From assembly GCF_964204645.1 (NCBI RefSeq), contig NC_134025.1, positions 558,001 to 622,000 of the forward strand: a stretch of 64,000 nucleotides of DNA, written 5' to 3'. The position numbers and the translations under genes are program-made. Positions 34,101 to 49,100 of the stretch are shown one piece after another. The notes below the pieces were generated by a model, which did not search any database, was not told the origin of the DNA, and saw only the letters and a list, made by a program, of their open reading frames with translations. The stretch is from Tubulanus polymorphus (Eukaryota > Nemertea > Palaeonemertea > Tubulaniformes > Tubulanidae). Every line of letters begins with the position of its first letter. Position 1 is the stretch's first letter.

Positions 34101-37046
34101 GTAATGTTTGATTTATTCTATTCTATACTGACCACTTGAAACAAACTAGACCTATATGTGTCTGGTAATACAGTAACTGGTAATACAGAGTCTGTAACTG
34201 GTAATACAGAGCCTGTAACTGGTAATACAGTAACTGGTAATACAGAGCCTGTTACTGGTAATACAGAGTCTATAACTGGTAATACGGAGGTGGAAACTGG
34301 TAATACAGAGTCTGTAACTGGTAATACGGAGGTGGAAATTGGTAATACAGAGCCTGCTCTGTGTGGAGGTATCGAGTCATGTATGACATTATAAAACCCC
34401 TGACAAATTTAACATTATAAAAAGCCTGAGGTGATATTCATTAAACAGTCATTTACACGACAATTCTGACATAGCAGTTTATTATGTGAGCAATGAAGTA
34501 ATGTCCCGGGCGATTCAATGAATCTACCGATGTTTCAGTGAATCACTCTCAAGAGATTCTCTTTTTCATATCTCTTTCTCCACGAGATGCCTATAAAATG
34601 TCTCTTAATCTTCAATAATGAGATAAAACTACGAGTAGACAATTCTCTGATATTTCATTCTCGATAAAGTTCTATTTCTTATCATCACAGATTCAGCTTG
34701 AATGAACACTTAACAATAGTTGAAATATCAACTAATCTAGATCAATGATTCTTGAAAACTTTCCATATTTTAGCATTATTCACTGTTTTGTAACCTCTGT
34801 ACACCTCTCCCCCTCCACACACCTCTCCCCTCTGTACACCTCTCCCCCTCTGTACACCTCTCCCCCTCTGTACACACCTCCCCCTCTGTATACCTCTTCC
34901 CTTCTGTACACCTCTCCCCCTCTGTACACCTCTCCCCCTCTGTACACCTCTCCCCCTCTGTACACCTCTCCCCCTCTGTACACCTCTCCCCCTCCGTACA
35001 CCTCTCCCCCTCCACACACCTCTCCCCCTCCACACACCTCTCCCCTCTGTACACCCCCCCTCCACACACCTCTCCCCCTCCACACACCTCTCCCCCTCCA
35101 CACACCTCTCCCCCTCCACACACCTCTCCCCCTCTGTACACCTCTCCCCCTCTGTACACCTCTCCCCCTCTGTACACCTCTCCCCCTCCGTACACCTCTC
35201 CCCCTCCACACACCTCTCCCCCTCCACACACCTCTCCCCCTCCACACACCTCTCCCCTCTGTACACCCCCCCCCCCCTCCACACACCTCTCCCCCTCTGT
35301 ACACCTCTCCCCCTCCACACACCTCTCCCCCTCCACACACCTCTCCCCCTCCACACACCTCTCCCCCTCCACACACCTCTCCCCCTCCACACACCTCTCC
35401 CCCTCCACACACCTCTCCCCCTCCACATACCTCTCCCCCTCCACACACCTCTCCCCCTCCACACACCTCTCCCCCTCTGTACACCTCTCCCCCTCTGTAC
35501 ACCTCTCCCCCTCTGTACACCTCTCCCCCTCCACACACCTCTCCCCCTCCACACACCTCTCCCCCTCCACACACCTCTCCCCCTCCACACACCTCTCCCC
35601 CTCTGTACACCTCTCCCCCTCTGTACACCTCTCCCCCTCCACACACCTCTCCCCCTCCACACACCTCTCCCCCTCCACACACCTCTCCCCCTCTGTACAC
35701 CTCTCCCCCTCCACACACCTCTCCCCCTCTGTACACACCTCCCCCTCTGTATACCTCTTCCCTTCTGTACACCTCTCCCCCTCTGTACACCTCTCCCCCT
35801 CTGTACACCTCTCCCCCTCTGTACACCTCTCCCCCTCTGTACACCTCTCCCCCTCCACACACCTCTCCCCCTCTGTACACCTCTCCCCCTCTGTACACCT
35901 CCCCCCTCTGTACACCTCTCCCCCTGTACACACCTCTCCCCCTCTGTACACCTCCCCCCTCTGTACACCTCTCCCCCTCCACACACCTCTCCCCCCCTCC
36001 ACACACCTCTCCCCCTCCACAAACCTCTCCCCCTCCACACACCTCTCCCCCTCCACACACCTCTCCCCCTCCACACACCTCTCCCCCTCCACACACCTCT
36101 CCCCCTCCACACACCTCTCCCCCTCTGTACACCTCTCCCCCTCTGTACACCTCTCCCCCTCCACACACCTCTCCCCCTCTGTACACCTCTCCCCCTCTGT
36201 ACACCTCCCCCCTCTGTACACCTCTCCCCCTGTACACACCTCTCCCCCTCTGTACACCTCCCCCCTCTGTACACCTCTCCCCCTCCACACACCTCTCCCC
36301 CTCTGTACACCTCTCCCCCTCTGTACACCCCTCCCCCTCTGTACACCTCTCCCCCTCTGTACACCTCCCCCTGTACACACCTCTCCCCCTCTGTACACCT
36401 CTCCCCCTCTGTACACCTCTCCCCCTCTGTACACCTCTCCCCCTCTGTACACCTCCCCCCCTCCACACACCTCTCTATTGGTATTGAAGTAATTAGAAAT
36501 GAACATAGATGTATAAAAGTAAAGTATCAGTAATATCTGCATTGATAATTGATATGATATCTCGATATACTGTAAGTCAATGTGAGAGATAGATGAGAAT
36601 GAAGCGACCGCGACACACGACACACGAGACTAGCGTCTGATGTGCTTTAAAAAAAACTACAGTTTTCAAGTCACGTAAAATAGTGGCTTCGATAATAAGA
36701 CACTGAGAGGGAGCAATGATAGCGATGATACAGAACAGTGGTGATGATGAGAGTGATGATGATAGCGGTGGTGATGATGATACTCGGAAATAGTGAAATA
36801 AAGAGGAACTGAATTCAGCTGATTAATATGCTGTACGATGAAATGAGGGTTCTGTGTATGTGACAATAAACAGGGAATCATCATACAACTAGACTTCAGA
36901 TCTTCAATAAAATACTCAATATTCAATAGTCTGATTGTTCGTCTAAACTACTAAACTACGATACTTCTGTAATTTGGTTCTGATCCGACCCATCCCGATA
37001 TTTCATCAAATATTCACCAACACAAATATCAACCTATCAGATATAC

Positions 37047-37130
<84 letters not shown>

Positions 37131-40100
37131 GAACCATAATAACTAATTCAGGACCTGTTTATAAAACGTTTAACAAACGGTTTTTAAATCGGTTCTAATC
37201 AAATATTCATAAATTCAGCGACAAGCCCTGGCAGTGGAGGATTTCTGAGATATAAAACATTCCACCTTCAATCAATAACAAATCAAACCTATAAACACCG
37301 TATATATACAATACTGTACTGTAAGTTTTTTAGCATTACTTTTATCAAATATTTCCTGCCGTTTCAAAGTAACAATATTTGCCTAGACTTTAATCTTTAC
37401 AAATTCATATTCTTACATTTAATCATCATTTATTCTGCGATGATTATAAAATATGATAATAAAATTGATTAAGACTCACTTTTATTTCTATCGTCTTCCA
37501 TATTGATGAATGTTACACTTTCTCCGAGTCAATCTGAATTGTTCCTGTTTGTTACAAACAGAATTTATACGCGAGAAATCAACGTCTTATTCTAATGACG
37601 AAAGATGGAATTTCCCGACGCTATTTATACACTATTAACAATAACAAACATCTAGGAATCTAGTTTAAGATGTTCTCGATGTGCCTAAATGATTTAACAT
37701 CATTAACTGCACATTTCAAACATACATTAAACCCGACTGATGACTGTTAAAGACTCTATCACTGATATGATCACAGATCACGCGAGATTATCGTTTATAC
37801 TATATTTCTATTTGAAACCAGGAAGTAAAATTCCGTCGACATATACCTATATATAAATATATATATATACAGTAATAAATTCAAATAATGATAAAAACTG
37901 GTTCCGATTAAAAATGAAATTCAATGACTTGAAGTACTGTTGGGTTTTTTCAAATTAACCTACATTTGATTCAATACATAAACAGTTCAGCCTCTGGGCT
38001 GAAAATAAACATGTTCATTTTACTTGAAATATATGTTTCTAATTCGATGAAGAATTATTATGAATTATGTATTGAAATATCAGATAAAAAAAGTCTGAGG
38101 AGGTTATTTCTAACTATGTACCTCACCCAACTAAACTACACTAAACTACACTGAACCACACTGAACCAAACTAAACTACACTGAACCCAACTAAACTACA
38201 CTGAACCCAACTAAACTACACTAAACCCAACTAAACAAACCACACTAAACCCAACTAAACACAGATATCATTAATACGATGAATTCAATTTCTATGAGAT
38301 TAAAATTAATAGATTTCACTCAGTGATAAATTGTTAGATTATTGATTAGTTTAGACCACCCACAGAGCTGTATGAGAAGTTATTACATGCATGCAATAGA
38401 ATGGTATACTGATATTAACCAATCAATCAAACATTGGATTCAATTCCGCTGCCTCTCCTGATGGTGTTCGGTAGATTGAGGTGAAAAAGATACCTCAAAT
38501 TCGTTCCCTCTCCCTCCTCTTTAACCCTATCTATACCTCCCCTCTCTGTGTCCTGTATCAGTATAGATGTGGGCTGTATTGATCTGTGATGTTTTATTGG
38601 CGCACTGAGACAGGCTACGATACATTCACGTTTTTAATTCACCTTCATTTGGATATTTTATCTGCTTTGCCAGAATAATCACTTGATCATGATCATGAAT
38701 AAATTTCCTGGCTATGTTTCATCTCAGTTAATGCAAGTATTTGATCGTTTTAATGATGCAGAATATTGCAACCAAACACTGAATACATTTCAATCGGGGA
38801 GATATAGTTCACTGCAGGACTCTGTGCCCTACCCTGCATGACTGGGCCCTGGGCGCCAATCTCTGTGCCCTACGCTGCATGACTGGGCCCTGGGCGCAGA
38901 TCTCTGGGCCCTACACTGCATGACTGGGCCCTGGGCGCAGATCTCTGGGCCCTACACTGCATGACTTTGGGCCCTGGGCGCTGATCTCTGGGCCCTACAC
39001 TGCATGACTTTGGGCCCTGGGCACCGATCTCTGGGCCCTACACTGCAGGACTATGTGTGCCCTACCCTGCATGACTGGGTGCTGATCTCTGGGCCCTAGA
39101 CTGCAGGACTCAGTGTGCCCTTCATTGCAGAGCGATCCTTACTGTAGGACAGCAGTATTTTACTAATGAATCTGTCTGTTCTCTCTGAATGAATGAATGA
39201 ATGAATGAATGAATGAATGAATGATACATGAGAAGGAAATTAATTCAGTTTATTCTAATTTCCTGTTCTACATCACGGAAAGTCAATCTCCTCTACATGA
39301 CTTTGATACTTTTACAATTGTTTTTCAAAGTCATTTCATATCTTACTACTTTGAACTAACTAAAGGCATATAGGTGGTTCTGACACTCTGATTGGTCAAG
39401 AGCTGGTCACCTGATGTAAACACACAGGCCAAACCTAGGATTAGATTTGTTTACTAACCCTAGTTTGTGATTGGTCAAGAGCTGGTCACATGGTGTAAAC
39501 ACACAGGCCAAACCTAGGGTTACCATAGCTACTAACCGTAGGTTCTGATTGGTCAAGAGCTGGTCACCTGATATAAACACACAGGCCAAACCTAGGGTTA
39601 GATTTGTTTACTAACCCTAGTTTGTGATTGGTCAAGAGCTGGTCACATGGTGTAAACAAACAGGCCAGACCTAGGGTTAGGGTTTCCATAGGGACTAACC
39701 CTAGGGCTCTGATTGGCTTAGAGCAGGTCACCTGATGTAAACATTCAGGATTCAGGCCAAACTAGGACGTGACTAGCTAAGTTACCTGATAAAAGCTACT
39801 GAATGAATATCTTATTAAAGATGAATAATGAATAATGATAAATATCAACTGTTACAACGATAGTTCAGAGTTAGGAACCATTCATATCGACACTGAGGAA
39901 CTGCAGCAGATGTTACTGTGGCAATCAAGGATTCCACTTCCATCGTTAGACTATAACTGAGACATCTCTACATCATATATAAAGTGATTTAAATATTTAT
40001 ATAGTTGAAAGCTGAATAACTGACTGAGTGCAGGTAATAGTCTCGTTTGAAGTCAAGAGAGGAGAAAAATGTCCTGAACGAGAGGGAGAGGGAAAGAGAG

Positions 40101-43100
40101 AGAGAGGGAGGGGTGGACAATAGATCCATTCTCGAGACTATTCTACTCTACAAGTGTTTGACATTCATTTCACCAAATGGCAAATCAAATAATGAAAGTG
40201 GTCCGACCCAAAGTAGCACATTAAATAACTGTTCATCACAAGTTGACAGCGTGTTTCACAGACAACAAAAACTGTTCTTCAGAATCCGGGTACGTGTAAA
40301 TACGATCCCAGTATTCGAGATTTCGATCATCAATGATTTGATATAAATCTTACCTGAACCGGATCCGGTATCATCTTGTGAGGTACACGGGGAATGTAAC
40401 AAAGGTCTGAAAAAAATAAAACGTTTTCATCGTCACAAAATTAGCACGTTTCACGTTAAGTTCATGTTTTACGGAACCACGGTGAAACTGGACGTCAGTT
40501 TTCAAACAACATTTTCTATCTCGGGATTGTTTTAATTTTTTCCGATGATTAGTTGCGAGTTGTGTAAAATGACTCATGACAAATTTACACGGATCTAAAA
40601 CAGTTTTGTAGCTGTTCGCAGTTTTTCTTTTCTTGTTCGCGGTAATTTTTGAAATAAACAGCAGCTGAAACGTGGTTTAGTCAGAGAAGGGAGTTCTCCA
40701 TATAAAAATATCATAATACGCACATCTGACATTGTCAATTCATTGCTCCTTTTTAGAACATGTTAAAAATTAATAAACATATTTCGTTACCAGTGAATAC
40801 TGAAGGGATGTGTAATACATGTTATAAATGGGATGTTTAAAACATCGATGAAATATCCTGAGTCCGCGTTATAGATATAATGAAAGTCTCTAATGATACT
40901 TACTTGTGAGGTCCTGGAGATCCGTCAGATATTAAAACTATCGACTTATTATATACCTATAATAGAAATAAAAAATATACATTCAATATTCAGATTCTTT
41001 GAAAGTAGGATCCGGAATATTTAACCACATATTCCGATAGTCGAGAGGATGTTGGTCCCCTTCAGGTCTAGAAATTACCCCGGGAAAGTATTACATTTTT
41101 AATAGTGTGATAGGTTTAGTTGTAAAGTTGTGAGAGTCCCAGGAGACGTAATTAATGAAAAACATGAAATACGATGACAATAGATGAGCAGCTATTCGCA
41201 CAGAGGGCGGCAGAGAAAGAAAGACCATCTGTTATACAAATAGAATTCACACCTAATTGTTAAATTCTAACACTTTACATGAATTATGAATAGCATATAG
41301 AACAGTATGGAAACTGACTGGGAGAACTTTGGTTTTCAAGTTAGTCTCCAAGTGGTCGGAACTAATAATCAATCAAACACGCCATAGTTCGGTCGTAACG
41401 TATTTCACAGTGTCGGCCATATTGGAAGTAGGTCCGAACTACAGCGACTGTGCTCAATCCCGTGGTCGACTATTTTCGCACTATAGTTCGAACTGATATT
41501 CGGTTTCACTAACTTGCAATCGTTGACTAACTCTGACTACCGAGATTCACTGATTGACTGACTGACTGACTGACTGACATGTGTCTACAGTCTACAGTCT
41601 ACAGTTTACAGTCTACAGACTCAAGTCTAGATGAACATTCTTTAATATTTCAATAATTCACCAAATGATAAAAACAGCAGCGAAAAATAAAAACGATCTA
41701 GTCATATGGAAATGAGGATTGAGTCAACCAAACTCTCGTAAGAAGACACCAAACTGACGAGGATAATAACGCTGAATTCTGATGGATATTTCTAAATGAA
41801 ATTGCTTCCTAAGTGTAACCGAAAACCATATGAATCATAGGAATTATTCTTTAAGATGAAACACACAGAAATTCCCAGTGGGAATATCTGATAACAGGAG
41901 AGAGACCAGCAGTAGTCAACAGGCTACTACACTCAACACATCACTACACCGCAGACCGCCGCAGCCCACAGCCCACTGTCACCATCCACTGCAGCCCACA
42001 GTGGAGACACTGCCACCAGTTAATTTCAGCCCCCCTTCCTCTCACTTCAGTAACACTTGATTCTGTGTATACTGCTGAGCTGGCTCAGTAGAACCCCCTC
42101 CTTGTACACTGCTGGAGGCCGCGTTGACTAGTGTCAGCTGTGGTGATGATCCAGGTCACAGAAATAATCATAGCTCTGAGCGTAGAGAGAGATGAATCAA
42201 AGATATAACATTCAACTCTACAGGCTGATACACAATTCAGTGAGGAGCACCGGGATTCAGTGAGGGGTGCCAGGATTCAGTGAGGAGCACCGGGATTCAG
42301 TGAGGGGTGCCAGGATTCAGTGAGGGGGTGCCAGGATTCAGTGAGGGGGTGCCAGGATTCAGTGAGGGGTGCCAGGATTCAGTGAGGGGGCTCCAGGATT
42401 CAGTGAGGGGTGCCAGGATTCAGTGAGGGGTGCCAGGATTCAGTGAGGGGGTGCCAGGATTCAGTGAGGGGGTGCCAGGATTCAGTGAGGGGGTGCCAGG
42501 ATTCAGTGAGGGGTGCCAGGATTCAGTGAGGGGTGCCAGGATTCAGTGATGGATTGGAAAGTGCTGGAGTAGGAGTAGAAGATGGAGTAATAATCTCTGA
42601 TTTTGATTTGAGAAAATTTCTATCATTTTCTTACTTTTTTGCAGAAAAATAGTAGTTTTCGATTGTGCTAGTGATTACTACAAACCCGTATCTCAGTTTG
42701 AATAAATCAATTTGAACGTAAGCAAAACTGTTTTTGCATATTTTAAAATCGTATAAATCAAGGATCAATAGAGGTTGATTAGAAAGTCAAGTGTTCGTCG
42801 AGATCCAGGCTGAAGCAATCTATCAACACAGGAAACAACGACAACGAACGACGCAGTTTATTTCAATTCTAATCACACACTGTGTTTTTCAGATAAAAGC
42901 TCGCAACATTTGTTACCAGAATGAAAAAGACATCAACACCTGAATGAAGATAAAGCTCAGAATGCTAATGCAGTCTAATTTGTCATGCACAACTCTGTTC
43001 TATCTTTACATGCAAATATTCAGCTTGCACAGATAAGACTAAACTGTCTACATCTGAGACAGGCAACTGTCTACATCTGAGACAGGCAACTGTCTACATC

Positions 43101-46061
43101 TGAGACAGGCAACTGTCTACATCTGGGACAGGCAACTGTCTACATCTGAGACAGGCAACTGTCTACATCTGAGACAGGCAACTGTCTACATCTGAGACAG
43201 GCAACTGTCTACATCTGGGACAGGCAACTGTCTACATCTGAGACAGGCAACTGTCTACATCTGAGACAGGCAACTGTCTACATCTGAGACAGGCAACTGT
43301 CTACATCTGAGACAGGCAACTGTCTACATCTGAGACAGGCAACTGTCTACATCTGAGACAGGCAACTGTCTACATCTGAGACAGGCAACTGTCTACATCT
43401 GAGACAGGCAACTGTCTACATCTGAGACAGGCAACTGTCTACATCTGAGACAGGCAACTGTCTACATCTGAGACAGGCAACTGTCTACATCTGAGACAGG
43501 CAACTGTCTACATCTGAGACAGGCAACTGTCTACATCTGAGACAGGCAACTGTCTACATCTGAGACAGGCAACTGTCTACATCTGAGACAGGCAACTGTC
43601 TACATCTGAGACAGGCAACTGTCTACATCTGAGACAGGCAACTGTCTACATCTGAGACAGGCAACTGTCTACATCTGAGACAGGCAACTGTCTACATCTG
43701 AGACAGGCAACTGTCTACATCTGAGACAGGCAACTGTCTACATCTGAGACAGGCAACTGTCTACATCTGAGACAGGCAACTGTCTACATCTGAGACAGGC
43801 AACTGTCTACATCTGAGACAGGCAACTGTCTACATCTGAGACAGGCAACTGTCTACATCTGAGACAGGCAACTGTCTACATCTGAGACAGGCAACTGTCT
43901 ACATCTGAGACAGACAACCAACTCACAATGAAACTCAACATCTACAACCTCCATGACTGTTCTGGATCCAGTTTCACAGGTCTCAACTATGACGACATTT
44001 GAAATGAACTAACTTTGACTACCCTGAGAACTGTGGAACTGAGTCTCGAGGACTGTGGAACTGAGTCTCGAGGACTGTGGAACTGAGTCTCGAGGACTGT
44101 GGAACTGAGTCTCGAGGACTGTGGAACTGAGTCTCGAGGACTGTGGAACTGAGTCTCGAGGACTGTGGAACTGAGTCTCGAGGACTGTGGGACTGAGTCT
44201 CGAGGACTGTGGAACTGAGTCTCGAGGACTGTGGAACTGAGTCTCGAGGACTGTGGAACTGAGTCTCGAGGACTGTGGGACTGAGTCTCGAGGACTGTGG
44301 AACTGAATCTCGAGGACTGTGGAACTGAGTCTCGAGGACTGTGGAACTGAGTCTTGAGGACTGTGGGACTGAGTCTCGAGGACTGTGGAACTGAATCTCG
44401 AGGACTGTGGAACTGAGTCTCGGGGACTGTGGAACTGAGTGGTGATGGGTTTGAACTGTGTAGTGTGATGGGTTTGAACTGTGTAGTGTGAGCCAGTGGG
44501 ATGTAAGGTAAGCTGAGAGTGTTTTAAAGTGGTTGATTTAAATCCCTGCAGAAACAACGTAATCTTCAACCGAGTCACGTTCTGTATTTCAAATTACATT
44601 AAACAAATTATGTTTATTTGCACAACAAGTTTCAAACTAAAGTTTCATTTGACAAAACGAATTAAACATGATTTTCACGTATTGATTTTAATTAAGAAGA
44701 AAATGAAATCATCAGAACAGGTGAATTATTTACTGTCAGATCGGCAGCAGGAGCGGCAGCAGGAGCGGCAGCAGCAGCAGCGGGCGACTGTCTACGTCTG
44801 GTGAAGTTGCTTGGATACTAGAAGCCCGGAAATAATGACAGGTAATCACGGAATTGCATGATATAAAATAACAACATGCCACGAGATAAACATTCATCAA
44901 CAACAGATGAATATATAGCTAAATATATCATATCATATCATATCATATCATATCATATCATATGAGGACAGACCTAGGGTTACCATAGCTACAAACCCTA
45001 ACATATGATTGGTCCAGAGCTTGTCACGTGATGTAAACAAACAGGCCATGTCTAGGGTTAGCATGGTTTCTAACCCTAGGTTGTGATTGGTCTAGAGGAC
45101 CCGACCATGACCATGGTCAGTGTAGAGGTATGAGGTGAATGAACTAATGGAGTAATTAGAAATTCAATTGAATATTTGCCATCAGATACTATACAAGAAG
45201 ATAAATGAAGAAATCCCACACTTCGAATTTAAAATTGTAAGATAGAATTTATTATTTTGAAACCACAACGTTTCGGCTGTTGACTGACAGCCATCATCAG
45301 GTGGTATGATGATGGCTGTTGACTGACAGCCATCATCAGGTGGAATGATGATGGCTGTTGACCAGCAGCCATCATCAGGTGGAATGATGATGGCTGTTGA
45401 CCAGCAGCCATCATCAGGAGGGAATTCTTCATTTATCTACAGTATACACGGATTATTTGACGACTAACTATACAAGTAGTTATAACGATGTTTAATTTTT
45501 ATCGTTTCAGTAAACTATAAGCTGGTGAACAAATCCCTCAACTCTCTTCTCTCCCTCCACCGCTCTCAGTCAGAAACAGATCAATCTTTGAGAGCTGTTT
45601 TTCTGGTTCAGTTTTTTTTTCTTGTTCTCAATCAGTGAAACAAAATAAACCACTCAAACTACACCGAACTATAGTACGCCTACAGTTTTACACGAGCAGT
45701 TTTTACTTGAAAAAAAGCAATCGTTTTCCTCGAGAAGATGTGAAGGCTTTATTCAACAACTGATTTCAAATAAATAGATAATAAATAAATAACAACACCT
45801 CATCCCTATTGACCTTGACCACATGATCGTTCTACCCTGATCTCTCCCTCGTCTCTGTTCCTATAATCAAGACTAATAGATCAGTTCTCTCTCATCATTC
45901 GTCCGCGAGGATTTTGGAAACCGATGTGGTATGAGATATAGGTAGACATTAGTAGATGATTAATAGTGAACCTGTGTGAATATATTTACTAAGCAATAAC
46001 TATAAATCATAGCGCAGAAAGTCAACGACAGCCGCGGTGGCTGCGGCTGCGGCGGCCAGCA

Positions 46062-46106
<45 letters not shown>

Positions 46107-49100
46107 GCTAGTATCAGAGTAATAGTCATATCCTGTCTCCAGACGCTATATCACTTCCTCTCCCTCTTTCTCTTTCTCTCTCTCCTTTCACCAGCGAGAA
46201 AAACTCATAAAATAAACACACGTTGAAAGAACTTCTTTATTAGAAAGTCAAATGTAAATGTAAGAAGTATAACAACGCAGGAGATTGGAGTTAGTGTGAC
46301 TCAAACAGTTCAATAATCATTAACGACTCAACGACTCAACGACTGGTTTTTAAAGAGTCTGGTGTCTGAAGATAATTACCACCTAACACTTAATCATATT
46401 ATAGGCCTACACTGCAGTAACGGATAATACCCTCAACCCACGTAATTACTCATTCTATCACTAAACAAATGCATTTCAGACACAAAACTGCATCAATAAC
46501 AGAATCAATTCAGTGTTTTATAGCAATTTTTCCCATATTTACTGATAATCTTTCGAATAAATACTGTGGTTATAATGCAGTGTTAGAAATACAGTTGTTT
46601 TCCATAAGATAACTTGCCTCGACATTTGAGATGCAACAGGTCGGGGTTGTAGCCGGTGTGTAGGCCCCAACCGGTGTGTAGGCCCCAACCGGTCCTACAC
46701 ATTTTTGCCCATTGTGACATAAATGTATTTCGTATTTCTGTGTCTACATCTTTTATTTTTTTAAATCCTCTCCACGTCCCTGCTGTCCCAGGTTTATGCT
46801 AATATTTCTCTTTAGAAAATATCTACAATGTTCATCGTTTAGCGAAAGAAATTATAGCCCCAATTTGTTAAATCCTCTCCACGTCCCTGCTGTCCCAGGT
46901 TTATATCAATATTTCTCTTTTGAAAATATCTATAATATCTATCTTTTAGCAAAATAGATTATAGCCCTAATTTCTAGAAGCCTGAATTAATGAATAAAGT
47001 TATAGTAGTACAATTCTAAAGTTACAGCGTTGATAATGAATGTTAATGAAGGCAAGTCAGTTTTCTAATGTAAGACATATGTTTAATATGTGAACTCTAT
47101 GAGATATCACGTGATGATATTGAGAAGTATTTTATCAATCTCACAGGTACGAGTGGTAAGTTTATCAGTCAACCATCATAAGTGATAAGTCAGGGGTAAG
47201 AAGATTGTCAGCTGCCAATAACTGTAGTGTGGAAATAAATCAATGCAGCAACAGCAGTTACTGCTGACCAGTGAAACCAGTGAACAAAAAAATATATAAG
47301 ACAGCAGTTCACATCACCTCCTCATCTCCACATACACATCACCTCCTCATCTCCACATACACATCACCTCCTCATCTCCACATACATATCACCTCCTCAT
47401 CTCCACATACACATCACCTCCTCATCTCCACATACACATCACCTCCTCACCTCCACATACACATCACCTCCTCATCTCCACATACACATCACCTCCTCAT
47501 CTCCACATACACATCACCTCCTCATCTCCACATACACATCACCTCCTCATCTCCACATACACATCACCTCCTCATCTCCACATACACATCACCTCCTCAT
47601 CTCCACATACACATCACCTCCTCATCTCCACATACACATCACCTCCTCATCTCCACATACACATCACCTCCTCATCTCCACATACACATCACCTCCTCAT
47701 CTCCACATACACATCACCTCCTCATCTCCACATACACATCACCTCCTCATCTCCACATACACATCACCTCCTCATCTCCACATACACATCACCTCCTCAT
47801 CTCCACATACACATCACCTCCTCATCTCCACATACACATCACCTCCTCATCTCCACATACACATCACCTCCTCACCTCCACATACACATCACCTCCTCAT
47901 CTCCACATACACATCACCTCCTCATCTCCACATACACATCACCTCCTCATCTCCACATACACATCACCTCCTCATCTCCACATACACATCACCTCCTCAT
48001 CTCCACATACACATCACCTCCTCACCTCCACATACACATCACCTCCTCATCTCCACATACACATCACCTCCTCATCTCCACATACATACCAGTCTTACAG
48101 ATCACTGATCTATTCTTATGAGTCCGGTTACTGTCTAAACTGCAGTCCAGTTACTGTCTAAACTGCAGTCTAGTTACTGTCTAAACTGCAGTCGTGTTTC
48201 TGACTAAACTGCAGTCCAGTTACTGACTAAACTGCAGTCCAGTTACTGTCTAAACTGCAGTCTAGTTACTGTCTAAACTGCAGTCGTGTTTCTGACTAAA
48301 CTGCAGTCCAGTTACTGACTAAACTGCAGTCCAGTTACTGTCTAAACTGCAGTCTAGTTACTGTCTAAACTGCAGTCTAGTTACTGTTTAAACTGCAGTC
48401 GTGTTTCTGACTAAACTGCAGTCCAGTTACTGTCTAAACTGCAGTCTAGTTACTGTCTAAACTGCAGTCCAGTTACTGACTAAACTGCAGTCCAGTTACT
48501 GTCTAAACTGCAGTCTAGTTACTGTCTAAACTGCAGTCCAGTTACTGACTAAACTGCAGTCCAGTTACTGTCTAAACTGCAGTCTAGTTACTGACTAAAC
48601 TGCAGTCCAGTTACTGACTAAACTGCAGTCCAGTTACTGACTAAACTGCAGTCCAGTTACTGACTAAACTGCAGTCCAGTTACTGACTAAACTGCAGTCC
48701 AGTTACTGACTAAACTGCAGTCTAGTTACTGTCTAAACTGCAGTCCAGTTACTGACTAAACTGCAGTCCAGTTACTGTCTAAACTGCAGTCCAGTTACTG
48801 ACTAAACTGCAGTCCAGTTACTGACTAAACTGCAGTCCAGTTACTGACTAAACTGCAGTCCAGTTACTGTCTAAACTGCAGTCCAGTTACTGTCTAAACT
48901 GCAGTCCAGTTACTGTCTAAACTGCAGTCCGGTTACTGTCTAAACTGCAGTCCAGTTACTGACTAAACTGCAGTCCAGTTACTGTCTAAACTGCAGTCCA
49001 GTTACTGTCTAAACTGCAGTCCGGTTACTGTCTAAACTGCAGTCCGGTTACTGTCTAAACCTGCCTAAACCGCGGTCCAGATTAACTACAAATCTCTTTG

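Noticed and set aside
34742-36623. Open frames of 562-615 codons on both strands
   Set aside because: The 18-bp unit lacks stop words in four frames. No start context, domain or conserved residue is seen.
39365-39765. Telomere-like 'accctaa' words
   Set aside because: They occur once per 78-bp unit and are not tandem hexamers.
43040-43918. CRISPR-like look of a regular short repeat array
   Set aside because: Units are head to tail with no unique spacers, and the host is a eukaryote.
46068-46104. (GA)n run as a regulatory GAGA element
   Set aside because: Simple repeat with no nearby promoter evidence.
47271-48161. 296-codon plus-strand open frame
   Set aside because: Translation of the 25-bp array in three rotating frames; its period is 25 residues for that reason only.
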